Assembly: GCA_030063045.1 (NCBI GenBank)
Contig: JAQSEB010000057.1
Coordinates: 310,001-374,000 of the forward strand
Direction: 5' to 3'
Length of the DNA stretch: 64,000 nucleotides
Source: Pratylenchus scribneri
Lineage: Eukaryota > Nematoda > Chromadorea > Rhabditida > Pratylenchidae
How positions within the stretch are numbered: the stretch's first letter is position 1; every line of letters starts with the position of its first letter. This document shows, in pieces, positions 1 to 11,712 of this stretch. Under the pieces are notes generated by a model. It was not told the origin of the DNA. It saw nothing but the letters and a program-made list of their open reading frames with translations, and ran no database searches. The position numbers and the translations under genes were made by a program.

Positions 1-25
1 ATTCATTCAATTTATTCCTCCAAAA

Positions 26-226
26 ATGTTGGCTTCTTCATATTTACACATTGTTTCCCTTTTTTGCCTCATTTCTTTCATTCACGCCGCCTACCGGGAA
101 AATTATGTGGTTGAAAGGAGTGAAAGTTGGAATGGACATTTATATTTGGTGCGCGAAGAGCAACCATTCTTTCGAGTTTATCATGAACCACACACAAAGG
201 TGGGGGAAAGGATTGGCAATATTTGA
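26..226 (+). CDS. Putative signal-peptide exon, possibly tyrosinase exon 1
   Basis: A 66-residue open frame begins with a typical secretion signal: Met, then a hydrophobic stretch ending near SFIHA followed by AYR. It lies upstream of the tyrosinase exons on the same strand, and tyrosinases of this family are secreted, so it may be their first exon. I could not join it in frame to the tyrosinase: the stretch 230-854 holds an open frame to 599 (rich in Gly, Met, Glu and Lys) that I do not recognise, then non-coding-looking AT-rich sequence. It could equally be a separate short secreted protein. The link is inference. Confidence 0.35.
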   Translation: MLASSYLHIVSLFCLISFIHAAYRENYVVERSESWNGHLYLVREEQPFFRVYHEPHTKVGERIGNI

Positions 227-854
227 AGATGGGGAATGGATTAAGGTGGTCAGGGATAATCCGAATGCGGGCAAATTGAACCCAATTCAATCCCAATTGA
301 TGGAGGAACATGGAAGTGATCAACGGTTACGGTTGGCAGCAGAATTTTGGCGAGAACACAACAAACAGCTGGAGGGAAAAAGACAAAAGAGGATGGGAAT
401 GGCCGAAGGGAATAAACAGGCACAAATGCCGATGGACGATCCAAAAGCATTGGGCGATTTTATGGCCAAAGGAAAGGGTGGAATGGGCCGAGAAGGCCAA
501 GAAATGGGGGAAATGGGACCGATGGAGGGAGAAACAATGAAGAGTGGGCAAGGGGAGAATTTGGCAATGGAAGTGTTGGAAAGGAACCAAAATAGGTAAA
601 TTTGGGACAAAATGGATGAATGTTGAATTGGTCAAAAAATAGATCTTCCGCCAAATTTGGCCATCATCATTTACCTACGGGCGAACAAAAGGACACGGCG
701 ACATGGCCTTGGCAACTTTGGTGCCATAAAAATAATAATAATAGATATTTGAATAATTTAATAGGCCATTTATGCCCTGCCTTACACTAGAATGTGTTTG
801 CCCATTGTTTCGAGGTGATTTGATTCCCTTTATTCACAACATTCGGGTATTTAG

Positions 855-2437
855 GCAAAGTGAAAGGCAATTCATGCATTTTGCCCAATGGGAAACCGTT
901 GAAAAAGGCAATTCGCAAGGAATTTCGCACATATTCCCCCGATGAATTGGCCCTTTTTGTGGAAGTGATGCGTCGATTCAAATCCAGTGGCCTTTATTCC
1001 AGGCTGGGAATGATCCATCGACGTTCCGGGGTCCATTCCGGCCCTTCATTCTTCCCATGGCATCGAGAATTCTTGAAAAGGTCTTCGCAAAGGGTAGGGG
1101 AAACAAATTGCCCCAAATTCAGATTGGAGATCATCTTTCGGGCCATTCATCCAGAGAATACGGTTCCTTTCCAAAAATGCATTGAATTCTCATCAATTTT
1201 ATTATAGGAACCCATATTGGGCCTTCCATATTGGGACAGCTCTTTGGATGGGTAATTCTAGTACATTTTGATAGAATGGACTTTTGGCACTTTTTAGGGA
1301 TTTGCCTGCACCCGAAGATTCCATCATATTCAGCCAATTTGTTTTCCATCATTCTTTCAATTTTTCCATTAATTACCCTATTCATTTTAAGCTCCTCGGT
1401 GAGCCAGATGAATCCGGTTTTGTGACCACCGGATTATTCGCCAATTGGACCACAATGGATGTGCGTTCATTTCGCCTCAATTCCATCTCACATTCATTCT
1501 CCCATTTCCACAGGGTCGACATTCATTCCAACGAATGTTCGGTGATCAACCGGATGGTCAAATTGAATTCGAATGGATTCAAAAACAATTCCATCATTTT
1601 CAGGTGAATTCTTCAACGATGCCCGAATTGATTTTGTCCTCTCGCAAAATGATGTGAATCGAGTGTTGGCATTTTCGTTGCCCCTTCAAGTCCATCCATT
1701 TCCATTCCTTCTCAATCATTTTTTGATTATTTTTTTAGTCTTGTTTGAATTATTCAATGGATGATCGTTATTTGGAATATTCCCACGATTATGTTCATTA
1801 TTTCATCAGTGGGGATATGCAAGAAAGGTTCAGTTCCAGCAATGATCCAATTTTCTTCATGCATCATGGCAATATATTTACTCGAGAATATTCCAAATTA
1901 TTTTTTATTAAAGGTTTTGTGGATTCTGTTTGGGAAATGTGGCGCCAAAAGAAGCAGAATCGGCTTCAACGTGAAAGGGAATATCCCAGGGATGATGGGG
2001 AATGCATGCCGGAATGGCATTTCTCCTATGCCTATATGCCATTGTTGCAACCACTTCGAAATATGGATGCCCTCTCCAACAATTATACTGACCATATGTA
2101 CGAATATGCCCCCAGGCCAAGTTGTCAAGAGAATGGCCGATCCGAAGAATGCGGGAATACCGAGTGAGGAGGAAAGGGAAGGGAAGAATTGAATAATTAC
2201 AAAATAAATTGAAGGTTCCTTTGGTGCGATACTCGAACACATCCTGGCCATCCAATTTGTTCGGCAAAAGTCAAACCCGGCGGAAATTGCAAAGGATTTG
2301 AGTGGTCAAATGAAATTTGCTACAAAGGAAAATGCATGGATGGTCGATGCAGTCGAATTATGGAGGAAAAAGAAGAAAGGACAAAAATGGACACGGCCAA
2401 GGAAAGATGGAATTCAGAAAGTTTCATGCGCCGTTGA
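855..2437 (+). CDS. Tyrosinase (type-3 copper phenol oxidase), 5' end unresolved
   Basis: Secreted di-copper enzyme that oxidises phenols to quinones; nematode members are linked to cuticle or eggshell cross-linking. Exons carry KKAIRKEFR, then the CuA site with His in MIHRR, GVHSGPSFFPWHREF, then PYWDSSLD, GLFANW, and the CuB site LEYSHDYVHYF with DPIFFMHHGFVD and WEMWRQ. All six copper His are present. The CuB motif is split by a 45-bp intron (1869-1913) that needs a GC donor. After YAPRPSC a last exon (from about 2213) encodes a Cys-rich tail beginning FLWCDTRTHPGHP, as in nematode tyrosinases, and stops at 2437. About seven introns. The first exon(s) with the signal peptide are not firmly placed (see 26-226). 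Family assignment is secure; the exact paralogue is not. Confidence 0.9.
1869..1913 (+). other. GC-AG intron in tyrosinase CuB motif
   Basis: The reading frame HH-G-FVDSVWEMW is restored only if the intron starts with GCAATA after CATCATG and ends in TTAAAG. No GT donor exists at this junction. Confidence 0.75.
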
Positions 2438-4368
2438 AAATGTTTGGATGAAGCCAGAGTTGTCTCCATAACATGTACCCATTAATTCCTCTTTTTATTC
2501 AAATTTATTTTGCTGGTGATATTCTAAATTTGCTTTAGAACTCATAATCCTCTCCCCATTTTAATATTTTGTTTATTTGTTGTCAAATTCGAGTGGCCTT
2601 TTTTCAATTAAATTAAATTTAAGCCAATTTTAAATGTAATTTAATATTATTTTATTAAAATTTTATTCCCCTTTAATTATGGCAAAAAATGGACATTTTC
2701 TTGTCCCTCATTTTCGCCCTTCCTTTTGTTTAATATCAATTTCAGTGCCCGTCAATCCCTTCTCAATACCACTTCCCCAAATTCAAAACATTCCATGGGA
2801 TAATCAAAAAATGGTTGCTAATTGGTCTCCTATTCCCGTTTGCCATTTGCCTTCCATTCCCTCCTCCAAATTCCATTTCATTTCAACCTATTTTCCCCTT
2901 AACCCCTGTTTGGCCCTTTCCCACGGGCTCAATTTCCCAAGCACAAATTTGTAATGGCAAAATGAATGAATTTTGTCCCCGAGAACACGCAGGGAGGACA
3001 TTCTCCCCATCTCACGGGCGAAATGCTTTTTTGGCCCAACCCAGGGTTTTGCCTTCCCCTCGCATCGATGCCGCCAATTCAATCCCCCTTTCCCCCTTCC
3101 GTTGTGAGTATTGTTGGCCAAAAGGCGGTGGCCGCATGCAAATCCCATTTGGGGCAAAATTCGATTTCGCCGAATTTCAGGCCAATTCAATTTCCGGGTG
3201 GCGGCGGCAATCAACGGCAAATGTTGAAAGGGAAAAGTCGTTGGCAAAACTGATTTGCATTGACCAACTTTTTTTTGCCAAAAAATCCCATAAATCCATT
3301 TACATTCCACCCTCCCCCCTTTTCCCTTTCATCCATTCCTCACACTAATTCTGCTAATTTCCATCCCCATAACTCCATATGCCTTCCTCCCCCTTTCCTC
3401 CTTTTCAATAATTCATAATTTCCATCCAACAAATCCAACTTGTTGTGTTTTGTTTTTGTCCCCTTGGCGATCTTCCAGCCTTTTCCTCCATTCTACATTT
3501 TCCCCTTTGTCCCTTTTTTCCCTTTGTTCGTCCGGATGTCGCCGCCGTCAAGATTTTTTTGGCCCAAGGCAATGGACGCAGTCGACGAATTCCCCCAGGG
3601 TCCGAGCAGCCGGAAAACATTTCGGCATTCGTTTTCCACATTCCAACTTTGGAGGCCCACAAAAAAGAAGGATTTGGCAGAGGAGTTCATCCCCTCCCCC
3701 TCCTTCAATTCCATCCCATCACTTTCTTCCCTCCTTTTTTTGGCTCATTTAGTCTTCGATTCGGGTTTGGAGCCAAAAACATCCAAACTAATAGGAAATG
3801 GGGAGGAACGAATTAAATTGGCCAATTTGTTTAGGGTGGAATTCTCATGGGGATACGAAGAGGGAGGATGAAAGCAAATCTTGGGTCGGGTGGGCCCAAA
3901 AAAGGGGGAATCGATGGCGGCGCCCATAAAAGGGCTAATGAAGTGAATTCTTTCTCTTTTTTCGGAAAATCCTCTTGGGGGTCATCGCCTTGTGAAAAGG
4001 GGAATGTAGCCAACAAAAACAAATCGACAAAAATTTGTTCAATGCTTTTCCTACATAAATTTCAACCAAAGGCTATAATTTGTGAGGTGCCAGCAGTCTT
4101 TTCGTCAATATCCGCCGATTGGCACATTCCACGCATTTTCCTTCCCAAAAAATTCCCAGCCGAATAAATCGCCGTCCTCTCCCGGATCCCCTGGGGGATT
4201 TCTGGCATCCGCCAACTCCCCTTCTCCCTCCCCTTTTCACCCTTCAACCATTTTTTCCAACAGCCAATTCATTCATCCATCCAATACAATTCTTCCATCT
4301 ATTCCCCCATTTGGCCTCATCATCCACCAATCCAAACTTTCGTCACTTTTCCTTCCACATTTGGCCAA
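2438..4368 (+). promoter_or_regulatory. Upstream region of the cholinergic locus, no gene seen
   Basis: About 1.9 kb between the tyrosinase stop and the unc-17 start. Several open frames of 80-177 codons occur on both strands, but they are low-complexity (Pro, Phe, Ser, Asn rich), overlap each other and show no recognisable domain. In C. elegans the shared non-coding first exon of cha-1 and unc-17 and the cholinergic promoter lie in the equivalent place, so this is the expected location of both; I could not identify the exon itself. Inference from locus architecture. Confidence 0.45.
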
Positions 4369-6907
4369 ATGGTTAATATTCCTTTGTTGAACCGGGATTC
4401 GGAATGGCTTCGCCAATGGATCGACCAAAAAGCCAGCCAACCCGAAATTCAGAAAAAGCTGGTCCTTGTCGTTGTCAGCATCGCCCTTTTGCTCGACAAT
4501 ATGCTTTATATGGTGAATGAATGAATGGGAATATTGGGAAGGGATTACTTCATTTTAAAATTGATATGCCCCCAAAGATTAATTCAATTAAATTTGATGC
4601 CACTTTAATTTTTCAATCCCCCATTTCAGGTTATAGTACCAATCATTCCGAAATACCTTCGCGACATTCACGCCTATGAGGTTGTCTTAAAATGGCAATA
4701 ATAATCATTCAAAAATATAATATTTTAAGGTTGAATATATTGGCTACCATAATGAGAGTCGAAGGGCAAGTCCCCCCCCCCCCCCTTCCATTTAATTCCA
4801 TTCCTTCCTTCCATTTAGTTGGCCAATGGGTCAATAGTTGTACGAATGATCGGGGGCCAAATTGACTATTTGGACGAGGAGATTGAATTGGGATGGCTTT
4901 TTGCCTCAAAAGCACTTTTACAAATTTTCGTGAATCCATTTTCTGGGTTAGTCCCACTCTTTTGGCAGGAGACAATAGAGTATTGCCAATGAGTGTACCT
5001 ACATTTTGGCCCATTGCTCAGCGAGGCAATTGCCAATTTGGGAAGGCGATATACCATTGGAAAGCCCTAAAATTCCTCTAAAAAGTGGCACTAAATTATT
5101 ATGAAATTCACCTTTTAAATTCAATTATTCGTCCTTGAGTATAATAAATCCAACTTTTTTGAGGAAAAGCCGCTTATTTTTCAAAATATAAAAATTTTCA
5201 AAAAATTATTAAGCCACTTTTTAGAGGACATTTAGTGCTTTCGAATGGTATATCGCCTTCTAAAATTGGTTACTTCCCTACTGAGATATGGCCAAAAGAA
5301 TGTCCCAGGTACTTAATCGGCTATAGTCAATTGTTATATTTTGCCACTTTTTCCACAACCAATTCCCCCCTAATCAGTTTCATCATCGACCGAATTGGCT
5401 ATGAATTGCCGATGATCATTGGTCTCATCGTAATGTTCTTCTCCACTGCCATTTTCGCCCTTGGCCGTAGCTATGGTGTCCTTTTCTTCGCCCGTTCACT
5501 CCAAGGCTTTGGCTCGGCTTTTGCGGACACTTCTGGCCTGGCAATGATCGCAGATCGATTCCAGGAGGAAAGTGAACGGTCGGCGGCATTGGGCATTGCT
5601 TTGGCATTCATCTCATTTGGATGCCTTGTTGCTCCTCCATTCGGCTCCGTCCTCTATTCGCTGGCCGGAAAACCTGTTCCATTCCTCATTTTGGCATTTG
5701 TGTGCCTCATCGATGCTTTCATGGTTTTTTGGGTGATTCAGCCAAGGGCAAAGGGAGCAAATGCCCGAAATCCGGAGACGGGCGAAAGATTGCAGGGAAC
5801 ACCAATGTGGCAGGTTGAATAATCCAAATTAATTCTATATTATTATTGGCCCATTCATTTTAGCTTTTCATGGACCCATTCATCGCAGTCTGTTCCGGTG
5901 CCCTGATTATGGCAAATATTTCACTTGCCTTTCTCGAGCCAACCATCACAACGTGCCTCCATCAATTATTTATTTCCCTTTTAATTTGATTTAAGTTGGA
6001 TGGCCGAAACAATGCCAGAAACGCCTCCCTGGCAAGTTGGAATGATTTGGCTTCCGGCCTTCTTTCCCCATGTCCTCGGCGTCTATGTCACTGTTCGCCT
6101 TCTGAAGCGTTATCCACAACAAAGTTGGCTGTTTGCGGCCATTGGCCTAAGCATGGAGGGCATTTCCTGTTTGGTTGTCCCATTCATGGGCAGTGTCCTT
6201 CAATTGGTCGTTCCACTTTCCACAATTTGTTTTGGCATTGCTCTCATCGATACCAGCCTTTTGCCAATGCTCGGTTATTTGGTCGACACTAGACACGTTT
6301 CTGGTTGCCATTTTTGCCACTTTTTTATGAATTAAAATCCCCCAAAATTGTTTAGTTTATGGTTCGGTTTATGCAATTGCCGATATTTCCTACAGTTTGG
6401 CATATGCCTTTGGGCCAATTATTGCCGGGGGCATTGTCAATACGATGGGCTTTTTGGCGTTGAATATTTTCATTTGGTTGATTATTCCTTTTGGGTTAAT
6501 TTTGAATTCATTTTAGTGTTTTGAATCTGGGATATTCGCCCCTTTTGAATATGTTGAGGAAAGTTTATGGTTATTCGGAAGTGGATGGAACGGGGATGGC
6601 AACCCAAAATGCTATTGGGGAAGGTGGTGGCCAGAAACAAATGAGGAATGGAGGGCCAGAAAGGCCACCGCCTCCATCAAAACAGCAGGTTCAATCATAA
6701 TTGGATGGAAATGTGGCATTTTATTCATTTTAGGAACAATATCAATTGGCCAATAATTGGGGCGAAGGAGGAAGGGCAGATGAATGGAATCAATGGAATG
6801 GATATCAACAACAAAGCAGCACTGCATTTGGTGGCAGTGCCGATGCCACAAATCCATTCCAGCCATCGCAAACATCAAATAATGATCCGTTGAATCCACA
6901 ATGGTGA
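4369..6907 (+). CDS. unc-17: Vesicular acetylcholine transporter (VAChT)
   Basis: Proton-coupled major-facilitator carrier that loads acetylcholine into synaptic vesicles. Start ATG at 4369 lies in GCCAAATGG; the protein opens with LLNRDSEWL and [20 protein letters not shown] (TM1), as in VAChT. Later exons give [137 protein letters not shown], and a Gln/Asn-rich tail ending NDPLNPQW, which also ends C. elegans UNC-17. About ten exons. Intron 3 has a GC donor, and intron 4 carries a foldback element. The gene sits directly upstream of cha-1 on the same strand, so both cholinergic proteins can be expressed together. High certainty. Confidence 0.97.
4766..4818 (+). other. GC-AG intron 3 of unc-17 with a 14-C run
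   Basis: Joining AGTCGAAGG to TTGGCCAATGGG gives NESR-R-LANG in phase, matching VAChT. The donor is GCAAGT, the classic context of GC donors; GT alternatives break the frame. A run of 14 cytosines follows the donor. Confidence 0.75.
4990..5318. mobile_element. Foldback MITE inside unc-17 intron 4
   Basis: Two inverted arms of about 80-100 bp face each other: AAGGCGATATACCATT (about 5042) with CTCTAAAAAGTGGC (about 5078), and their reverse complements at 5213-5265, extending outwards to GTACCT at 4995 and AGGTAC at 5307. The AT-rich loop (about 5090-5212) has no coding potential. The element makes up most of the 431-bp intron (4947-5377). I could not define a clear target duplication. Confidence 0.75.
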
Positions 6908-7274
6908 TTGATATTCCTCCTCAATTGTTTAGGCCAATTTTATTTTTATTATTCAATTTTTTTCTTGATTCAATTCCCTCCTCCAAATTCCATTCCATCC
7001 TCCTTTGAAATGTCATTTTCTTTCGTCCCAATTTCATTCCCCCGGCGACCAACTGGGCATTTTCCCATTTCCAAATTCTCATTTTTTTCAATTCCTTTTT
7101 CCACCTTTTTTTTCGCCTTTTGTTGTCCTTCTGGCCCAAAATCGTCGTTTTGAAAGAATAAAACATTTTTCGTCGTTTTTTGTGCCAAAAATGGACCAAC
7201 AAAAATTGTTCCAAAACAATTTATTTTTAACCGAATATTTTCACAGCAAATTTTTGTAATTTATTAACAGAGAA

Positions 7275-9927
7275 ATGGGCGGCCAAATTGGCGAAATGAA
7301 AGTTCGAATGGAGGAGGATGGATTCATCGAGAAGGAAAAAATGCCAAAAGAAGGTGGGAAAAAGGTAAAGGACAAAAAGGGAGAGGAAAAGGCGGAATTG
7401 GAATGGTATGAGGTTTGTTTTTTGGGCGATGTCCAAATTAATTTGACTTAAAATTCCTTCCAAAGTTTCCTTTGCCAAAACCGCCAATTCCCGATTTGCG
7501 GCACACCTTGGCCCGTTATTTGGAATATTCATCCGTTTTGGCCCAAACTTATTCATTGGATTTGGAAAGGACAAAAAGATGTGTGAAGAAATTTGAAGAA
7601 AATATTGGCCAAAAATTACAACAAAAATTGGTGGAATTGGCGGAGAAGGAGCAAAATTGGGTGAATATTCCCTTGGGACATTTCATTAATTTTCCCTCAA
7701 ATAAATTAGATCAATCATTTTTGGTTGCCTGAAATGTATTTGCGCCAACGAATTCCACTTCCGTTGAACTTCAATCCGGCCTACATTTTCCCTCGAAAGC
7801 ATTTCCTCAATGAGAGGGATCAAATTGAGTTTGTCCACCCCCCCCCCACCCCCCCTCCCATTCAATTTTTCCATCTTTTTGAGTTATGCCGCGTGGCTCG
7901 TCCGTGGATTTCTCGACTTTAAAATGCGCGTTGATCAGTCAGTATTTCAAATGAATTTTCCCTCCCTCCATTTCATTTTAAGAAAGCAAATTCCACGTGA
8001 AACTGTGCCCGATCGTTTTTCCGGCCTTGGGAATGTGAAAATGTGCATGGACCAATATGGTACCCTAAAATTATTGTCCCCTCCATATATTGCCAATTTG
8101 ATTAGAACGAATTCTGAATAATTATCGGCAACCGGGCGAAGAGGAGGATATTCTAATGGATCGTCGAATTTGTGGGAATTGTTTTGAGAATGGAACCATG
8201 AATGGAAATTTGAGGAAGGAGGAACACATTTTGGTGCTCAGCCATTCCCAAACATTTGTGCTCTTCACTCGATTGGATGATCGACCAATTCCCGTCCCAA
8301 AAATTGCCGAAAATTTGGTTAAAATTCGTCAAATGTCCAAAAATAGAAGTCCAATGGCCGTTGTGCATTTGGGCGCAGCGAGCACAGGGCAAAGAGGAAG
8401 GGCGGCACACTTTTGGGCGGAAATGGTCAAAGGCAAGTCGGAATATTAGTAATTTATTAAGTAAATTGTGCAGAATGCGTCAATCAATGTTCCCTTGATT
8501 GGGTTCGAACCTCCGTTTTTGTACTTTGTTTGGACGGAAATGAAAATGAAGAAAATGATGATGAAAAATTGATGACAAATCAGGAGAAGGATGGCCTTCA
8601 AATACTTCATGGATTCGGCTCAAAAAGGAATGGCCTAAACCGTTGGTTTGATGCCACAATCCAAGTTAGAATGAATGAATTGGTCCTTCTTTCTCATTCA
8701 AATATTTTCATTCACAGTTAATTGTTTCGGCCAACGGTTGTTGTGGAATGTGCATTGAGCATAGTGTGGCCGAGGGAATTGTCTACATTAAAATGACGGA
8801 GGAAGTTATTGGATTTGCCAATGAAAATTGGGCCAAAAGGCATCACCAAAAAGAGGAGGAAGAAAACAATTTAGCGTTGATTGCTCCGGAGCCAATGCCT
8901 CTGAAATGGACAATAACCAAAAATGCTTTGAATATGCTTGAGGCACAAATCACTGAATTTGACCAGTATTTGCCCAATTTTTGTTCCCAATTAAATTAGC
9001 CCCAAACACAGAATGGCCAATGACCTCCAATTGCGAGTGCTAGAATTCACTGGCTTCGGCAAAAATGCAATCAAAGGATGGCGAATTAGCCCAGATGGGT
9101 TTGTGCAATTATCCATGCAATTGGCCCATTTTAAGTGCTGATTTTAACTCATAATATTCATCACCAATAAAATATGTTATTGAGGTTGCATGGTTATTTG
9201 GTGAGTTCCTATGAATCGGCTACAATGCGGCGATACCGTTTTGGGAGAGTTGACAATATTCGGGCAGCCACTCCAGAGGCATGGCCCTCTTTTTTCTCTT
9301 CCATTTTCATTTGTTTCAGGCTCTGGAATGGGTGAAGGCAATGGAAGACAAAAGGGAACAAAAAGTAATTGGGGAAAGGCGAATTTATGTGAAAGCATGG
9401 CTAATTTATAGAGGGAGGAGCAAAGGGCACTTTTTGCGAATGCCGCTAATAAACAGGCATTAACGACACGGGAGAATGTGACTGGCCAAGGAATTGACAA
9501 CCATTTATGCGCTTTAGAAGTTTTGAGCCGTCAATACGACGATGGCAAAGATGAAGAAACAGAATTGTTTCGGGAGCCAATGTGGAGTGAAATGATGCGT
9601 TTTCCACTTTCGACAAGCCAAGTCAGTTCTTGAATGAAATGGTCCGTCAAAATGGATGTAATTATGCAGGTGACTACATCAAATTCTGTGGAGTTTCATG
9701 ATTGCTACCTTTGCTATGGTCCTGTGGTGAGAGACGGATATGGATGCGCCTATAATATTCAACCGGATCGGATGATGTTATCCAATCCAAATTACATAAA
9801 CAAATTCAAATTGAATTTCAGTTTCGCCATTTCTACTTGGAAGTTAGACCCGAGAACGAATTGCGATGATTTTCGAGAAAAAATACGCGAATCATTGAAA
9901 GAAATGCAGCAATTATTAGAAAACTGA
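7275..9927 (+). CDS. cha-1: Choline acetyltransferase (ChAT)
   Basis: Makes acetylcholine from choline and acetyl-CoA in cholinergic neurons. The chosen ATG follows a splice acceptor (TTAACAG at 7261-7270), fitting a non-coding first exon spliced from upstream as in C. elegans. Exon 1 is charged (Glu/Lys). Exon 2 opens with [20 protein letters not shown], the start of the carnitine/choline acyltransferase fold. Later exons give [48 protein letters not shown] (containing the catalytic His), and the C-terminal [18 protein letters not shown]. Stop at 9927. Introns are short. It starts 367 bp after the unc-17 stop, same strand. Its substrate product is what UNC-17 packages. High certainty; exon joins in the middle (about 8450-9640) were not all verified. 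Confidence 0.95.
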
Positions 9928-9941
9928 TTAGGGATTATGCA

Positions 9942-10130
9942 TTTAATTTGTCGAAAAAAATTATTATCTTTTTCTCCTTTAGGCCTTATAAGTTATAACT
10001 TGGCCAAATCAGCCTCAGGCCTTTAAGTTTCTTTTCCACTTATATTAGTCCTGCTGATCTATACTCATACTTGGCCCAAACCTCTAGTTATGGCCAAGTT
10101 ATAAAAAGATTATTTTTTCGACACGAAAAT
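9942..10130. mobile_element. Short foldback element downstream of cha-1
   Basis: TTGTCGAAAAAAATTATTATC and a TATAACTTGGCC motif at 9948-10005 are mirrored by GGCCAAGTTATAAAAAG and TTTTTTCGACACG at 10093-10126. A related fragment with TGTCGAAAAAAT and AACTTGGCCATAAC occurs near 52455-52510. It is non-coding and lies 15 bp after the cha-1 stop, so it may form part of the 3' UTR. Confidence 0.6.
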
Positions 10131-10152
10131 TTTTAGAATTTTATTTACTTTT

Positions 10153-10858
10153 TTCCGGTCGGTAATGTTTTAGCGCCACCGTTTTAGCGCCAACGTTTTA
10201 GCGCCACCGTTTTAGCGCCAGTAGACGTTTTAGCGCCAGCTGTTCCCCTTTTATATTTCGATGTAAAAATGTCGAATATAGGGTTTTCGGGGTCGGGGAA
10301 TCCGATTCTGATAACCATTTAATTGATATCTTGTCAAGTAAAAAATCTATGACATGATGAAAAATCAATCATTCCAAATCAAGTCAATATATACATCAAT
10401 CGACGCGTCTTGATGAGCCGAGTCCGAATCTGTCATCAATTTTGCATAAAACCCAAAACTAAAAAAGTTATGGTCATTTTAGTCAAGTGGGCCACTTATA
10501 CATCTAATGAAATTTTAAATGGCCATAACTTTTTTAGTTTTGGGTTTTATGTGAAACCACTTAAAGATTCGTAATCAGCTCGACGAGACGCATCGATTGA
10601 TATATAATATGGCCCAAAATGTCAAACTTTGAATTTTCGAAACCGGTTTGTGAACCTATACCGGTTCATCTAATAAAGTTAAAGAAAAACTAATGCGAAA
10701 TTTGGATTCTCCATAGTCAAAAACCCCAAAAAACCAGTTTTTAAGTAGAAATATAAAGGGGGAACAGCTGGCGCTAAAACGTCTACTGGCGCTAAAACGG
10801 TGACGCTAAAACGTTGGCGCTAAAACGGTGGCGCTAAAACGTCCTGGTCCGCTTTTTT
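10153..10858. mobile_element. Foldback element with GTTTTAGCGCCA repeat arms
   Basis: The left arm (10166-10258) has five copies of GTTTTAGCGCCA with short spacers, then AGCTGTTCCCC. The right arm (10750-10842) is its reverse complement. The inner sequence is also largely self-complementary: ACCCAAAACTAAAAAAGTTATG near 10450 pairs with its complement near 10520, so the whole 0.7-kb unit can fold into one hairpin with a loop near 10480-10510. No open frame of note. Likely a non-autonomous DNA transposon. Confidence 0.8.
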
Positions 10859-11073
10859 CGGCATTTTAAATACAGAATTTTTTATTTCAAATTGATTTGA
10901 TTAGTGCCAAATTATAAAACTTTTATTGATCTCATTCATAAAACATAATTCACCCACCCACTCACATTCACATCCATTCCAATTCCAATCTCACATTATT
11001 GATTCAAAAATAATATTTATATAATCTCAACAGCAGATAAAATAAAATCAATTTAATATTTGTATTTGTATTC

Positions 11074-11694
11074 GGTAATCCTTACGAATTGGGGTCCCAA
11101 AAAAACTTTTTTTTTAATTTTTCAAAAATTGTTTTCCGGGGGTTTTTGGGGGTGCTGAACACGAATCCGACATCCATTTTGCCATATCATACCGTCTTGG
11201 TAAGATAATGCCGACTTTTACCAAGAAAATGCTAAGGGGGGACCAAGGGCATTTTTTGTGAAAATTTTTCTGTGGACAATATTTAGCTCATTCAACTCGG
11301 CTCGGCCAGCTGAGTCGAATGGTACCATTTTTATAAGATAATATTCAGTTATTGCCGTGTTAGAAGTCTAAATATCTTACCATGATAAATTTTTCATTTG
11401 GTCATAACTTGTCCAAAACTAAATAAAATGAAATAAGAGCAGTACCTTTCGACTCAGCTCGCGGAGCCGCGTCGAATGAGCTATAATATGCCTATATTAA
11501 AAATATTTTGAAAAATGCCCTTGGTCCCCCCTTAACATTTTCTTGTTAAAAGTCGGCAATATCTTACCAAGATAGTAAGATATGACAAAATGGATGTCAG
11601 ATTCGTGTTCTACGCCCTCGAAAACCCCTAGAAACCAATTTTTGAAAAATTAAAAAAAAATTTTTTTTTGGGACCCCAATTCGTAAGGATTACC
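11074..11694. mobile_element. 621-bp foldback transposon with 8-bp target duplication
   Basis: Inverted arms of roughly 200 bp begin GGTAATCCTTACGAATTGGG and end with the complement. Both ends are flanked by TTGTATTC (11066-11073 and 11695-11702). The loop holds smaller inverted motifs around TCGACTCAGC. Non-coding. An 8-bp duplication fits hAT or Mutator-type insertion; I cannot assign the family. The right end lies 18 bp before the ATG of the next gene. Confidence 0.85.
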
Positions 11695-11712
11695 TTGTAT
11701 TCACCATTTTTG

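Noticed and set aside
51..599. 182-codon frame at the window start
   Set aside because: Gly/Met/Glu/Lys-rich, overlaps the signal-peptide frame and no domain is seen. A partial exon may be inside it, but I cannot support the whole as a gene.
2815..3348. Open frame of 177 codons upstream of unc-17
   Set aside because: Low-complexity Pro/Phe/Ser content, overlapping frames of similar length on the other strand, no domain. More likely regulatory or untranslated sequence of the cholinergic locus.
8500..8520. Second B-box-like GGGTTCGAACC
   Set aside because: Lies within the cha-1 coding region and has no tRNA fold around it.
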